Below, piece after piece: positions 1-7,266 of a DNA stretch of 64,000 nt. Numbering within the stretch: the stretch's first letter is position 1; the number at the start of each line of letters is the position of its first letter. The notes below the pieces were generated by a model that searched no databases, was not told the DNA's origin, and saw only the letters and a program-made list of their open reading frames with translations. The DNA lies in contig JBARZY010000049.1 in assembly GCA_049650345.1 (NCBI GenBank), positions 1-64,000 of the forward strand, given 5' to 3'. Made by a program: the position numbers and the translations under genes. This DNA comes from Glaciecola sp049650345. Lineage in GTDB: Bacteria > Pseudomonadota > Gammaproteobacteria > Enterobacterales > Alteromonadaceae.

Positions 1-954
1 ATCACCCGAAACTAAAATTCTACCGCGTAAACGCTGCTGAACTTGTACGTTTACACGCTTAGCGAGTGGTTGCGCACCGCTGCTATCTGCTAGCCATACA
101 AAAGCGCCGTTTGCACCCCATGAAAGCGCTGCTTCAGGTATGGCAACATAGCGCTCACCGCGCACCTCTAGTGTAACTCTAAAGCTCATACCAGGCCTAA
201 ATGAATCATTTTCGTTATCCAGTAGCGCTCTTGCTCTTATGGTTCGATTTTGGGTATTCACTCTTGAGTCGAGCTCTGCAATATTCGCCTGTAGTAATGT
301 TTCACGGTCGGTCCATGGCTGCAACGTTACCTGCGGTTTTTGAAGTAAATAATTAACCGCAAGTTCAGGGGCCACAAAATTTATAAACAAGGCATTCCGC
401 TTATCTAAGGTTGTAATTGCGGTTTGCGGCGTAACGCGATCGCCCACTTCTACGTTTGTTAGCCCAACAATACCACTGAACGGTGCACGTACTAAACGGT
501 CTTCTTTGTTTTCTAGCGCTTCCTGCAAATTTACTCGAGCAAGCTTAACTTGCGTTTCTGTGTCATCAACTTCGCGTTGCGTTACTGCGCCCTTCGCTAA
601 ACTGGTTTTTACTCTTTCTAGATTACGGTTTGCTTCATTTAACTGAATTTGCGCACGCTCAACTGCGACTGTCTGAAGGCGGCTATCTAACCGAAGCAGT
701 ACCTCACCCTTTTCAACACGCTGACCAGCAACAAAATTCACTTCAGTTACCTCGTCAGTAACACTAGGAAAAAGCGTCACTGACCTTTGGGCCTCTGCCG
801 TGCCGACAGCCTCTATTTGGCTCGTTTGGTACTCAAAACTCAGTGTTTCTGTTACCACAAGTTTGGGCCTGTCGCCCCCTCTAGATTGAGCATGTAGAAA
901 TGTCGAAGCAGTGATACACAATATAAACGTGCTGAACAAAGTACCCGCGCGCAT
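1..954 (-). CDS. RND efflux periplasmic adaptor (membrane fusion protein), C-terminus cut by window
   Basis: Reading leftwards from an ATG at 954, the frame stays open to the window edge (318 codons). The N-terminus has a signal-peptide-like hydrophobic stretch ending near HAQS (about residue 24). It is followed by a biotinyl-lipoyl-like half (VNFVAGQRVEKGEVLLRLD), a coiled-coil hairpin rich in Glu, Arg and Gln, the second lipoyl half (RAPFSGIVGLTNVEVGD) and the start of the beta-barrel. This is the usual order in HlyD/AcrA-type adaptors, which link an inner-membrane RND pump to an outer-membrane channel. The pump gene should lie to the left, outside the window. An in-frame TAA upstream and the lack of another ATG support this start. 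Palindromes about 70-115 bases upstream suggest repressor control. Confidence 0.88.
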   Translation of the reverse strand, partial: MRAGTLFSTFILCITASTFLHAQSRGGDRPKLVVTETLSFEYQTSQIEAVGTAEAQRSVTLFPSVTDEVTEVNFVAGQRVEKGEVLLRLDSRLQTVAVERAQIQLNEANRNLERVKTSLAKGAVTQREVDDTETQVKLARVNLQEALENKEDRLVRAPFSGIVGLTNVEVGDRVTPQTAITTLDKRNALFINFVAPELAVNYLLQKPQVTLQPWTDRETLLQANIAELDSRVNTQNRTIRARALLDNENDSFRPGMSFRVTLEVRGERYVAIPEAALSWGANGAFVWLADSSGAQPLAKRVNVQVQQRLRGRILVSGD

Positions 955-1020
955 GTAAGTCGATATTGGTGACGTAGCCAAAATAACAAACAAAACTGAT
1001 GTAATTTAGGTCACTTGTAA

Positions 1021-1068
1021 CGGATGTTGTACAGTATCCGATCAATTATTAATTATACTTAATAATTG
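1021..1068. promoter_or_regulatory. Two operator-like palindromes upstream of the RND adaptor
   Basis: Positions 1021-1040 form a 20-base imperfect palindrome with CGGAT/ATCCG outer arms and a TGTACA centre. Positions 1043-1068 form a perfect inverted repeat with 10-base arms (CAATTATTAA/TTAATAATTG) and a 6-base spacer. They lie side by side in the only sizeable intergenic space upstream of the efflux adaptor. This placement fits a TetR-type or similar dimeric repressor of an efflux operon, but no regulator gene is visible here, so the binding protein is unknown. Confidence 0.45.
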
Positions 1069-1227
1069 TGTGCAAATATGCTGATATGACAAGGGATTCA
1101 TTGCAGAGTGATTTATTCTCACGCTATAGCGTAACATCGAATTAGGCTATCTTAAATCGGCTTTACAATAGCTTTACAGTGTGAGGTTGTTCTCGGCGTT
1201 AAATTGACCTGAGTATGGGTAAAGGGC

Positions 1228-2535
1228 TCAGTTATAAAGTATGTTACATAATCCTTCATGATAGGTAAGCAGCAGCTCTATGCTACCAATGCGTTTTGCA
1301 AACGCTTCTTTATGGCTTTCAAGTTGACGTAAAACAAACCCACATCTAAATTCAACTTCGTTAAGTAACAGCATGTACTCTTCAAGTTCTATATAGTCTT
1401 GTGGCCCCATGTCTGTGCAAAGCGCGGTTAACCATTTATGTTGAGTGTTGTTTAGTATCCCTGTGTTATGTACGGTATGTTCTAGCTTGTGTAACAATCC
1501 AACAGCATCAAATTCGTCAGATGCTTCTGCTAAGGCTGTATGATTAACATAAATTTTTTCAAATTCAGTGAACCATAGTTGTAGGCGTTTGCGCTTTACC
1601 AAACACTCTTTTGCATGTTGTAAATATTGACTATGCGTAAATGCGGGTTGGTAAGGAAACTTCAGTTTTTTAAGCAACCTTATCATGGCGTTGTGCACGG
1701 GCGCAGCGTGAGCCGTACTTGGAATTTGCATAATGTGAAGCAAGGCATTCCAAGAATAAGATTGATGGTGAATGAGTTTTTTCGATAAGCCATTTACTTT
1801 ATCGATAATGGATAAAACTTGCCCTTCAATGCTTATATCATCGCCTTTTTTGCCAAATGGATAACCAAAACCGTCATTGCGTTCATGATGCTCAAGTAGG
1901 CCCCGAGAAACTGATTTTGATAATGCCGGTACTTGGTCTGCAAAGTGCTTGGCTATTGCTACATGCCCTTGCATAAGTTTCCATTCTTGTTCGGTATAAT
2001 TCCCTCTCTTTTCTACCACCTCTGGATTAATATGCAGTAATCCCACATCTGAAATCATGTTTGCAACAAACACATTCTCAGTAGTTTCGTTGGGTAAAGC
2101 GAGTTCTTTACATACGCCTAAACACAGTGCTGATGAGCTTAACGCTCGTGCGTAAGTGGCTGGCATTCGTTGCTCTAAAATCGATATTTTTTGTATCACT
2201 AAAGGGTATTTAAACAGCGCTTTGAATGCTTGAAGCAGCGAGCCGAAATATTCACTTTTTTTGGCTATATCTAACACTGATAGTTTGTCTAAATTGGTCA
2301 TTAAATTATCAAGTATCTGTTGATAATTGAGGCTTTTGGTTAGTGCGATTGATGTATCAATGGGTTTGCGGAGTTTATGTTTGGCCACTTTGTAGGTAAG
2401 CTCTCTGTCTACTATAGCGCCTTTTTTGACAACTAATACGCCATTTTCGTTCAGGATATCTTCGCTCAGTACCACTTTTCCTTGCTTACTTACTTCAGTT
2501 AAGTGATGCAAATAATGACTATTAGATAACGGCAT
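1228..2535 (-). CDS. HD-GYP-like protein with degenerate catalytic site
   Basis: This 435-residue cytoplasmic protein has an HD-GYP module at about residues 120-260. HD-GYP domains are normally cyclic-di-GMP phosphodiesterases. The signature HHERNDGFGYP is present (HH 216-217, GYP 224-226), as is the His before it (H191). The HD pair is replaced by Ser-Asp at 162-163, and the expected first metal-ligand His is not visible near residues 128-135. The C-terminal 170 residues are helical and match nothing I recognise. There is no membrane segment. The loss of metal ligands argues for weak or no phosphodiesterase activity, so a c-di-GMP sensor or scaffold role is an inference. The gene stands alone between the efflux adaptor and a small DUF2805-type gene. 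Confidence 0.75.
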   Translation of the reverse strand: MPLSNSHYLHHLTEVSKQGKVVLSEDILNENGVLVVKKGAIVDRELTYKVAKHKLRKPIDTSIALTKSLNYQQILDNLMTNLDKLSVLDIAKKSEYFGSLLQAFKALFKYPLVIQKISILEQRMPATYARALSSSALCLGVCKELALPNETTENVFVANMISDVGLLHINPEVVEKRGNYTEQEWKLMQGHVAIAKHFADQVPALSKSVSRGLLEHHERNDGFGYPFGKKGDDISIEGQVLSIIDKVNGLSKKLIHHQSYSWNALLHIMQIPSTAHAAPVHNAMIRLLKKLKFPYQPAFTHSQYLQHAKECLVKRKRLQLWFTEFEKIYVNHTALAEASDEFDAVGLLHKLEHTVHNTGILNNTQHKWLTALCTDMGPQDYIELEEYMLLLNEVEFRCGFVLRQLESHKEAFAKRIGSIELLLTYHEGLCNILYN

Positions 2536-2624
2536 AAATATTCCATTAAGTAAACTTCCATGTTTGTCTAAATTATCACGGTTTCACGTGACCACCAATA
2601 GAAATGTTTGTTTTTCAACCAGCG

Positions 2625-2897
2625 CTACCGTTTGCGAACAGGTTTATATTGAGTAGAGCAATATCCCCTAGATACATCAGGGCTTCGCAATTTCATGTGT
2701 TTGGTTTTTCGCCCGCTCACGCGAGCACGCCAATTATTGAACGTTTTACGTTTAATGCTACTGCGCATAAGCGCGATGACTTCAGGTTCACTTAGCCCGT
2801 AAAGCCTCTCAATTGCCTCAAACGGCGTGCGGTCTTCCCACGCCATTTCAATTACGCGTGAGTGGTCTTCATCTGATAAAGTGTTTGATTTATTCAC
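2625..2897 (-). CDS. TIGR03643/DUF2805 family small protein
   Basis: This 90-residue basic protein carries the conserved pattern of the TIGR03643 (DUF2805) family: an acidic N-terminus, VIEMAWEDRTPFEAIE, a GLSEPEVIALMR helix, then KRKTFNNWRARVSGRKTKH. The family is widespread in marine bacteria. Its function is unknown, but the helix-turn-helix-like spacing and the Arg/Lys-rich C-terminus would suit nucleic-acid binding. It ends 89 bases from the start of the HD-GYP-like gene on the same strand and starts 63 bases after the nuclease gene ends, so co-transcription with either is possible. Confidence 0.8.
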   Translation of the reverse strand: MNKSNTLSDEDHSRVIEMAWEDRTPFEAIERLYGLSEPEVIALMRSSIKRKTFNNWRARVSGRKTKHMKLRSPDVSRGYCSTQYKPVRKR

Positions 2898-2960
2898 GTG
2901 TTAGATACTTTGTTGCCTAATAGTATTTTCATATACGCAAGCGGCTAGTTTCTAGTTTAG

Positions 2961-5114
2961 TTATGTGGCGCTGCGTTTTTTATTTATTAACGTCAACAAT
3001 TCAGATGCGGCAATGGCGTCTGATAAAGCGCGGTGATGGCGGTGCATACGAATATCGAAATGGGCGGTTAAATTGGCCAGTGAATAACTAGGTAAACCCT
3101 TGTAATATTTACGCATTTGTTGCACCGTACATAATTTAGGTCGTCGGTATGTTTGGTTTAGCCTTGCATATTCTTCGCGAATAAATCTGTAATCAAAATT
3201 AACGTTGTGCGCCACAAAAATACAGTTTTCGGTAAATGCTGAAAACTCGTCTGCAACATCGCAAAATAATGGTGCATCGGCTACCATCTCGTTGGTAATG
3301 CCCGTTAGTTTGGTGATCATTTGCGGAATTCTTCGTTGCGGGTTAAGCAGTGTTTGCCACTGATCAACTACCTCGCCGTTAACTAATTTTACTGCGCCTA
3401 TTTCTGTAATTTTGTGCGTGTTGGCTTTTCCACCAGTAGTCTCTATATCTACAACTGCGTATGGCTGCATTGGATCGAAGGTGTAGTCTACTGTAGTAAC
3501 GCCTACCTCAAACCCTGCTTGTTTTAAATGTTGAATTTGCATTAGCTGGTTTCGCCTAAGGCTATCGCCAGGTGCTTTGATTTCTTCAAATCGTAGGCGT
3601 TCATTTTCAAGCACCATAATGTCGGGATACCCGTCGTTGTATAAGTTGTAATTACTACACATGGTTAACAATTGTTGCTTGATACCGTTTATGGGGGCAT
3701 TTTGAATAAATACCTGTAGATTGTCGATGAGGTTATGTCGCCAACTCACAATCCCTTGAGTTTTACCAAAATGAACACTTGCATGTTTGGTCACTAACAG
3801 TAATAAATCATTGGCTGTAGCAATATTGCGTAAACGCTCATGAATCGCTTCGTTAGCAACTTCAACAAAACAATGGTGCTTGATGCACGCTGGCAAGTAG
3901 TCAAAAGGCGTAGCTAAACCTAAGCCTTCAAGTTCAAACAATTCTTGCCAGAAAACTAAACCAAATAGATTATTCCACAAATGATTTTCACTGCGCCAGG
4001 CGTCTATATTTCTGGCTTTGTAATAAGCCACCACTCCGCGCTCCACATTTCCCTTGTAGGTTTCGTCAACCAGCAAGTGACGGGTGTTATCGCGAAGCAT
4101 ATCGGTAAGCACACTTGTGCGTTTTTGTTGATATTTTCGCGCTAAAAAGTCTTCGGCAAAATTCATAATTTGCTCGTTGAGCGGGGCATCAATGAGTGTA
4201 TTTAATTTGGTATAAACGGCGTCTTTTTGGCCTAATTTGTATGCTTGTCTGCACCAAAATTCTTGCGCGTTTGGGCATCCAACATCGGCTAACATGGTTA
4301 GCGCGTATTCAGCATCAAATGTGAGCATGTTTTTGGCTAGCTGCAGTAAAAGTTTATGTAAATGGGCGTGTGCTTGGTTGCCGTGTGCTTTTGGAAGCGA
4401 GCGATAAAACTCAACAACTTGGGCAGCGCTGTCGAAAGTATGCTTTTTGGCTTGATATGATAACTGTTGGAGTGCAAAGCTACTTGTGGCTTCTTCGATA
4501 CTGTTAAACCTTGATTGCATGTGCGTTTGGTCATCATTTCGTGTGCGCATAACACCTAAATCTCGCATTGAAAACTGATTTAACTTTCCTGCTCCATGGC
4601 CAAAGTATAAAAACAAAAAGTAATCAATATGTGAGTCAATTGTTCTAACAACATACTCGTGTGCAATGCTCGATGTTGCCACTCGCGTTAAACACAATTG
4701 CTCGCATTGGGCTTGAATATGTCCTTTGGACGCGCTTTTTAGCACCGCGGGCATGTCTACACTGGCGCACTCGGCATATAAATCGATCAGTTCTGCTTTT
4801 GTTAACACGCACATTAAACTAGCCACATGTGTTTCGTTAACAGCGCATATCCAACCAATACTCGACAACGTGCCTAGGTGAGTTGAAATATTGGGTATTT
4901 CTGCAAAAACCAAACTGTTGATTTTAATGCTACTGTGTTTGCGATTAATTAGTCTGACAAATAAGCATTGTTCAGGCTTAGATAATTGAGCAAACGTGCT
5001 GATAAACGTGCGGTGCTCATTGGTTAATAGGTGCTCGCACGGCCCCGTTATATAGTCTAAAAACTCTACAAAATGCGTATGATAATAATAAGTCGGTAAA
5101 TCTTTTGCAGGCAT
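2961..5114 (-). CDS. FAN1-like VRR-NUC nuclease fused to a DEDDh 3'-5' exonuclease
   Basis: This 717-residue protein looks like a DNA-repair nuclease. Residues about 45-110 resemble the winged-helix of FAN1-type proteins (FVRLINRKHSSIKINSLVFAEI). The middle is helical. A VRR-NUC domain follows at about 480-550 with PD at 497-498 and EIK at 511-513. From about 552 a DnaQ-type DEDDh exonuclease begins, with DIETTG (motif I), HNVNFDYRF (motif II) and HRALSDA (motif III) all intact. FAN1 family enzymes cut flap and crosslinked DNA; DEDDh domains trim 3' ends. Having both in one chain suggests coupled incision and resection, which is an inference. The ATG at 5114 begins MPAKDLPTY. An HNH gene lies 73 bases upstream on the same strand. 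Confidence 0.82.
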   Translation of the reverse strand: MPAKDLPTYYYHTHFVEFLDYITGPCEHLLTNEHRTFISTFAQLSKPEQCLFVRLINRKHSSIKINSLVFAEIPNISTHLGTLSSIGWICAVNETHVASLMCVLTKAELIDLYAECASVDMPAVLKSASKGHIQAQCEQLCLTRVATSSIAHEYVVRTIDSHIDYFLFLYFGHGAGKLNQFSMRDLGVMRTRNDDQTHMQSRFNSIEEATSSFALQQLSYQAKKHTFDSAAQVVEFYRSLPKAHGNQAHAHLHKLLLQLAKNMLTFDAEYALTMLADVGCPNAQEFWCRQAYKLGQKDAVYTKLNTLIDAPLNEQIMNFAEDFLARKYQQKRTSVLTDMLRDNTRHLLVDETYKGNVERGVVAYYKARNIDAWRSENHLWNNLFGLVFWQELFELEGLGLATPFDYLPACIKHHCFVEVANEAIHERLRNIATANDLLLLVTKHASVHFGKTQGIVSWRHNLIDNLQVFIQNAPINGIKQQLLTMCSNYNLYNDGYPDIMVLENERLRFEEIKAPGDSLRRNQLMQIQHLKQAGFEVGVTTVDYTFDPMQPYAVVDIETTGGKANTHKITEIGAVKLVNGEVVDQWQTLLNPQRRIPQMITKLTGITNEMVADAPLFCDVADEFSAFTENCIFVAHNVNFDYRFIREEYARLNQTYRRPKLCTVQQMRKYYKGLPSYSLANLTAHFDIRMHRHHRALSDAIAASELLTLINKKRSAT

Positions 5115-5187
5115 ATGCGCTTCTAATTACATGTAAACAGTACTGGTTTAATATACAGTTATTTTGTGGTTTTTTACATCAAAAATG

Positions 5188-5541
5188 TTATTTAATACTG
5201 CGTTTTTGTTTACTTGCCCACTCAAAATGTGCACTTAGCTGCCGACACTGTTGTAGTTTTTCTGGCGTGTTGTAATATTTCGCTAGCTCCATTTCAGAGT
5301 AGGTTGCGTGTATGCCATTGTGACATAAACGGCAAATATCGACGCCCTCAGCTAACCTTTGTTTGGTGTAATGTTTTTTGAAAAAAGTACGGCGATGCAT
5401 TTTTTTTGGAATAAGATGATGAAACGTTAAATGCACTAATCGTTTGCACATGGGGCATTCGCCCACAGATTGTCGACGCGGATATTTGCGAGTAGGCAAG
5501 CTAGGTGGTTGTTCGTTAGTGTTGTTTTTTGATGTCATCAT
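5188..5541 (-). CDS. Small HNH endonuclease-like protein
   Basis: This 117-residue protein has two CxxC pairs (CPMCKR and CRLCHNG) around a FHHLIPKK core and ends the domain with His in NGIHATYSE. This is the usual layout of a zinc-stabilised HNH nuclease fold: His-His, an Asn, and a final His. Members of this stand-alone group are common beside repair genes in gammaproteobacteria, but a specific substrate is not known to me. Two adjacent ATG codons open the frame and either could be used. It is followed on the same strand by the FAN1/exonuclease gene, so a shared repair role is plausible but not shown. Confidence 0.75.
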   Translation of the reverse strand: MMTSKNNTNEQPPSLPTRKYPRRQSVGECPMCKRLVHLTFHHLIPKKMHRRTFFKKHYTKQRLAEGVDICRLCHNGIHATYSEMELAKYYNTPEKLQQCRQLSAHFEWASKQKRSIK

Positions 5542-5643
5542 TATGTACTACGTATTAAGCTTGCAACAAGATTATTGGCTTGCTTACAATCCATTAGGCA
5601 ATTTTTATTGTATAAGTGTGTAAATAACTAAGTGGTTACACAT

Positions 5644-5835
5644 ATGAGTTTATCGAGACTTGAGAAGTTTGAGTGCCCCTACTGCATGACCATAAACGAT
5701 ATTGAAGTAGATGAAAGCAATGATATAGGGGAGCAACAAATAGTTGATTGCCAAATTTGTTGCTCCCCTATTGAAGTGTTAGTTCTTGATAATGGTTATG
5801 GCTTAGAAATAATCGCAAAGCGAGACGACGAATAA
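5644..5835 (+). CDS. CPXCG-type cysteine-rich zinc-ribbon protein
   Basis: This 63-residue protein contains CPYC near the start and CQICCSPIEV in the middle, with an acidic linker between. It matches the small Cys_rich_CPXG family (PF14255), predicted zinc ribbons of unknown role. The ATG at 5644 was chosen over the GTG four codons upstream because family members begin close to the first CPxC. Its stop codon overlaps the ATG of the next gene (TAATG), which implies translational coupling to the flavin reductase-like gene. Confidence 0.8.
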   Translation: MSLSRLEKFECPYCMTINDIEVDESNDIGEQQIVDCQICCSPIEVLVLDNGYGLEIIAKRDDE

Positions 5836-6485
5836 TGACCACCAAAATGTTTAGCGAGGAAACGCTACAACAATTACCCCAGCGCGAGAGAGCAAACTTT
5901 ATTAACAGTTTGTCGGGGTTTAAAAGTGCCAATTTAGTGGGTACTACAAGTGCTGACGGCATAAACAATCTTGCACTTATTAGTTCTGTATTCCACGTAG
6001 GAGCCAATCCCCCTTTAATGGGTATGATTATGCGTCCACATACAGTAACTCGTGATACCTTGGGCAATATTAAGCAACAAGGCGTGTACACTATTAACCA
6101 CGTACACGGCGAAATAGCAAAACAAGCTCATCAATGTTCCGCACGATACGTGCCAACAGAGAGTGAGTTTGACGCCGTTGGCTTAACACCTGAAATGGCA
6201 TCAGCGGTTAATGCACCTTATGTAGCGGAGTCTCGTATCAAAATTGCGTTACAATGTGAGCATATTAGCGTGATTGAGCTTAATCAAACCGAGTTGGTGA
6301 TTGGTCGAATTGTAGAAGTACTGTGTGCAGAGCGCTATATACATGCCGACGGCTATATTGATATCGAAGCTGCTGATAGCACCGCAGTATCGTGTTTAGA
6401 CAGTTATCATACAACTAGCAGAATTGATCGATTTAGTTATGCCAAACCCGATTCGCCGTTAACGTCTATATGGGATAAGCAATGA
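5835..6485 (+). CDS. Flavin reductase-like FMN-binding split-barrel protein
   Basis: This 216-residue soluble protein has the FMN-binding split-barrel fold of the flavin reductase/DIM6-NTAB family (PF01613). The recognisable parts are KSANLVGTTSADGINNLA, LISSVFHVGANPPLMG, and a TINHV strand followed by an AKQAHQCSARY helix. Such proteins bind FMN and reduce flavin for a partner oxygenase, or act on small molecules. No partner monooxygenase is next door. It sits in a coupled set: CPXCG gene, this gene, then a 45-residue membrane peptide whose ATG overlaps this gene's stop (ATGA). Confidence 0.8.
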   Translation: MTTKMFSEETLQQLPQRERANFINSLSGFKSANLVGTTSADGINNLALISSVFHVGANPPLMGMIMRPHTVTRDTLGNIKQQGVYTINHVHGEIAKQAHQCSARYVPTESEFDAVGLTPEMASAVNAPYVAESRIKIALQCEHISVIELNQTELVIGRIVEVLCAERYIHADGYIDIEAADSTAVSCLDSYHTTSRIDRFSYAKPDSPLTSIWDKQ

Positions 6486-6619
6486 TACCGAATATAGGGC
6501 AACTACTGTTGGTGTGTACCATCGCCTTTGTGGTGGTAGGGGCAATTTTTTGGTTGGTTATCAAAATACCTGACGAATCTGTTGATGACCATAACGATGA
6601 CGGTTTTGGTCGAGATTAA
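6482..6619 (+). CDS. 45-residue single-pass membrane protein, translationally coupled
   Basis: An ATG overlaps the stop of the flavin reductase-like gene (ATGA) and opens a 45-codon frame ending in TAA at 6617-6619. The product starts MIPNIGQ and has one strongly hydrophobic helix at about residues 8-28 (LLLVCTIAFVVVGAIFWLVI). It ends in an acidic tail rich in Asp. The coupling overlap and the clean membrane-helix-plus-tail design support a real gene. No family is recognised. Confidence 0.6.
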   Translation: MIPNIGQLLLVCTIAFVVVGAIFWLVIKIPDESVDDHNDDGFGRD

Positions 6620-6755
6620 CCAAGTAATAAATAGTGATTACTACGTTAGTGATAACTTTGTACCGATTTGTTAACACAGATCAATTACTTGAACGTTAAC
6701 TGTTTACAAACTTTTTCGCTTAGTTCACAGTAGTAACTAATGTATTGAACCTATT

Positions 6756-6799
6756 AAAGGCTTGCTTACCCTCTGGGGTGGCAGGCCTTTGTTGTTTTT
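6756..6799 (+). terminator. Probable intrinsic terminator after the CPXCG/flavin reductase operon
   Basis: A long stem pairs AAAGGC (6756-6761) with GCCTTT (6785-6790), extended by TTGC/GGCA and ACC/GGT inner pairs, and is followed by GTTGTTTTT. It sits between the operon and the HiPIP gene. It may end the upstream transcript or act as a leader attenuator for the HiPIP gene. Confidence 0.6.
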
Positions 6800-6854
6800 A
6801 GCGTGTAAGAAAAAAGAATTATTATCATTTGTATTTTGCAAAAAGGAAACTCTT

Positions 6855-7145
6855 ATGAAATCTGTAAATCGTCGCGACTTTTTGAAATTATCAGGCACTA
6901 GCTTAATTGGTCTTACACTTGGCGGTGTAGCGCTACGTGCAAGTGCACAAGAAAAACTGGCCACCGATGATCCTACCGCTGTCGCATTAAAATACACCCA
7001 TGCTTCAGAAGTTGAAGGCGCTAATTGTGCTAATTGTATGTATATACAAGGTGAAGCAGGTGCAGAATGGCGTCCATGTGCTATTTTCCCAGGTAAGGTA
7101 GTGAACGCCAAGGGTTGGTGTTCTGCTTGGTTGAAAAAAGGTTAG
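6855..7145 (+). CDS. High-potential iron-sulfur protein (HiPIP), Tat-exported
   Basis: This 96-residue protein starts with a twin-arginine signal (VNRRDFLKLSG) and a hydrophobic stretch ending in ASAQE (about residue 33). The mature part has four cysteines in HiPIP spacing: CANC, RPCAIFPGK and GWCSAW. HiPIPs hold one 4Fe-4S cluster and carry electrons in the periplasm, exported folded by the Tat system. The ATG at 6855 was chosen because AAGGAAA lies just upstream and the Tat motif follows at once. The longer upstream reading is not needed. A perfect hairpin terminator lies 26 bases after the stop, so the gene is probably monocistronic. Confidence 0.92.
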   Translation: MKSVNRRDFLKLSGTSLIGLTLGGVALRASAQEKLATDDPTAVALKYTHASEVEGANCANCMYIQGEAGAEWRPCAIFPGKVVNAKGWCSAWLKKG

Positions 7146-7171
7146 GTAAATAAACACTTAATTGCTACTTC

Positions 7172-7197
7172 AAAAGGAGCTCATGTAGCTCCTTTTT
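7172..7197 (+). terminator. Intrinsic terminator after the HiPIP gene
   Basis: A perfect 10-base stem (AAAAGGAGCT/AGCTCCTTTT) with a CATGT loop is followed by a T run. It lies 26 bases after the HiPIP stop and before the HD-GYP-like gene. Confidence 0.85.
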
Positions 7198-7266
7198 GTT
7201 ATTTCAATAGTAGTGTTTTTACGTGCTTTGCCGATAACCAACATTATTAGTTTGTTTTGGCGATGT

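Noticed and set aside
2604..2795. 63-codon forward frame opposite the DUF2805-type gene
   Set aside because: It lies fully antisense to a gene with a family signature and has no ribosome site or similarity.
4337..4555. 72-codon frame inside the FAN1/exonuclease gene on the same strand
   Set aside because: It is an out-of-frame shadow of a long gene with intact motifs.
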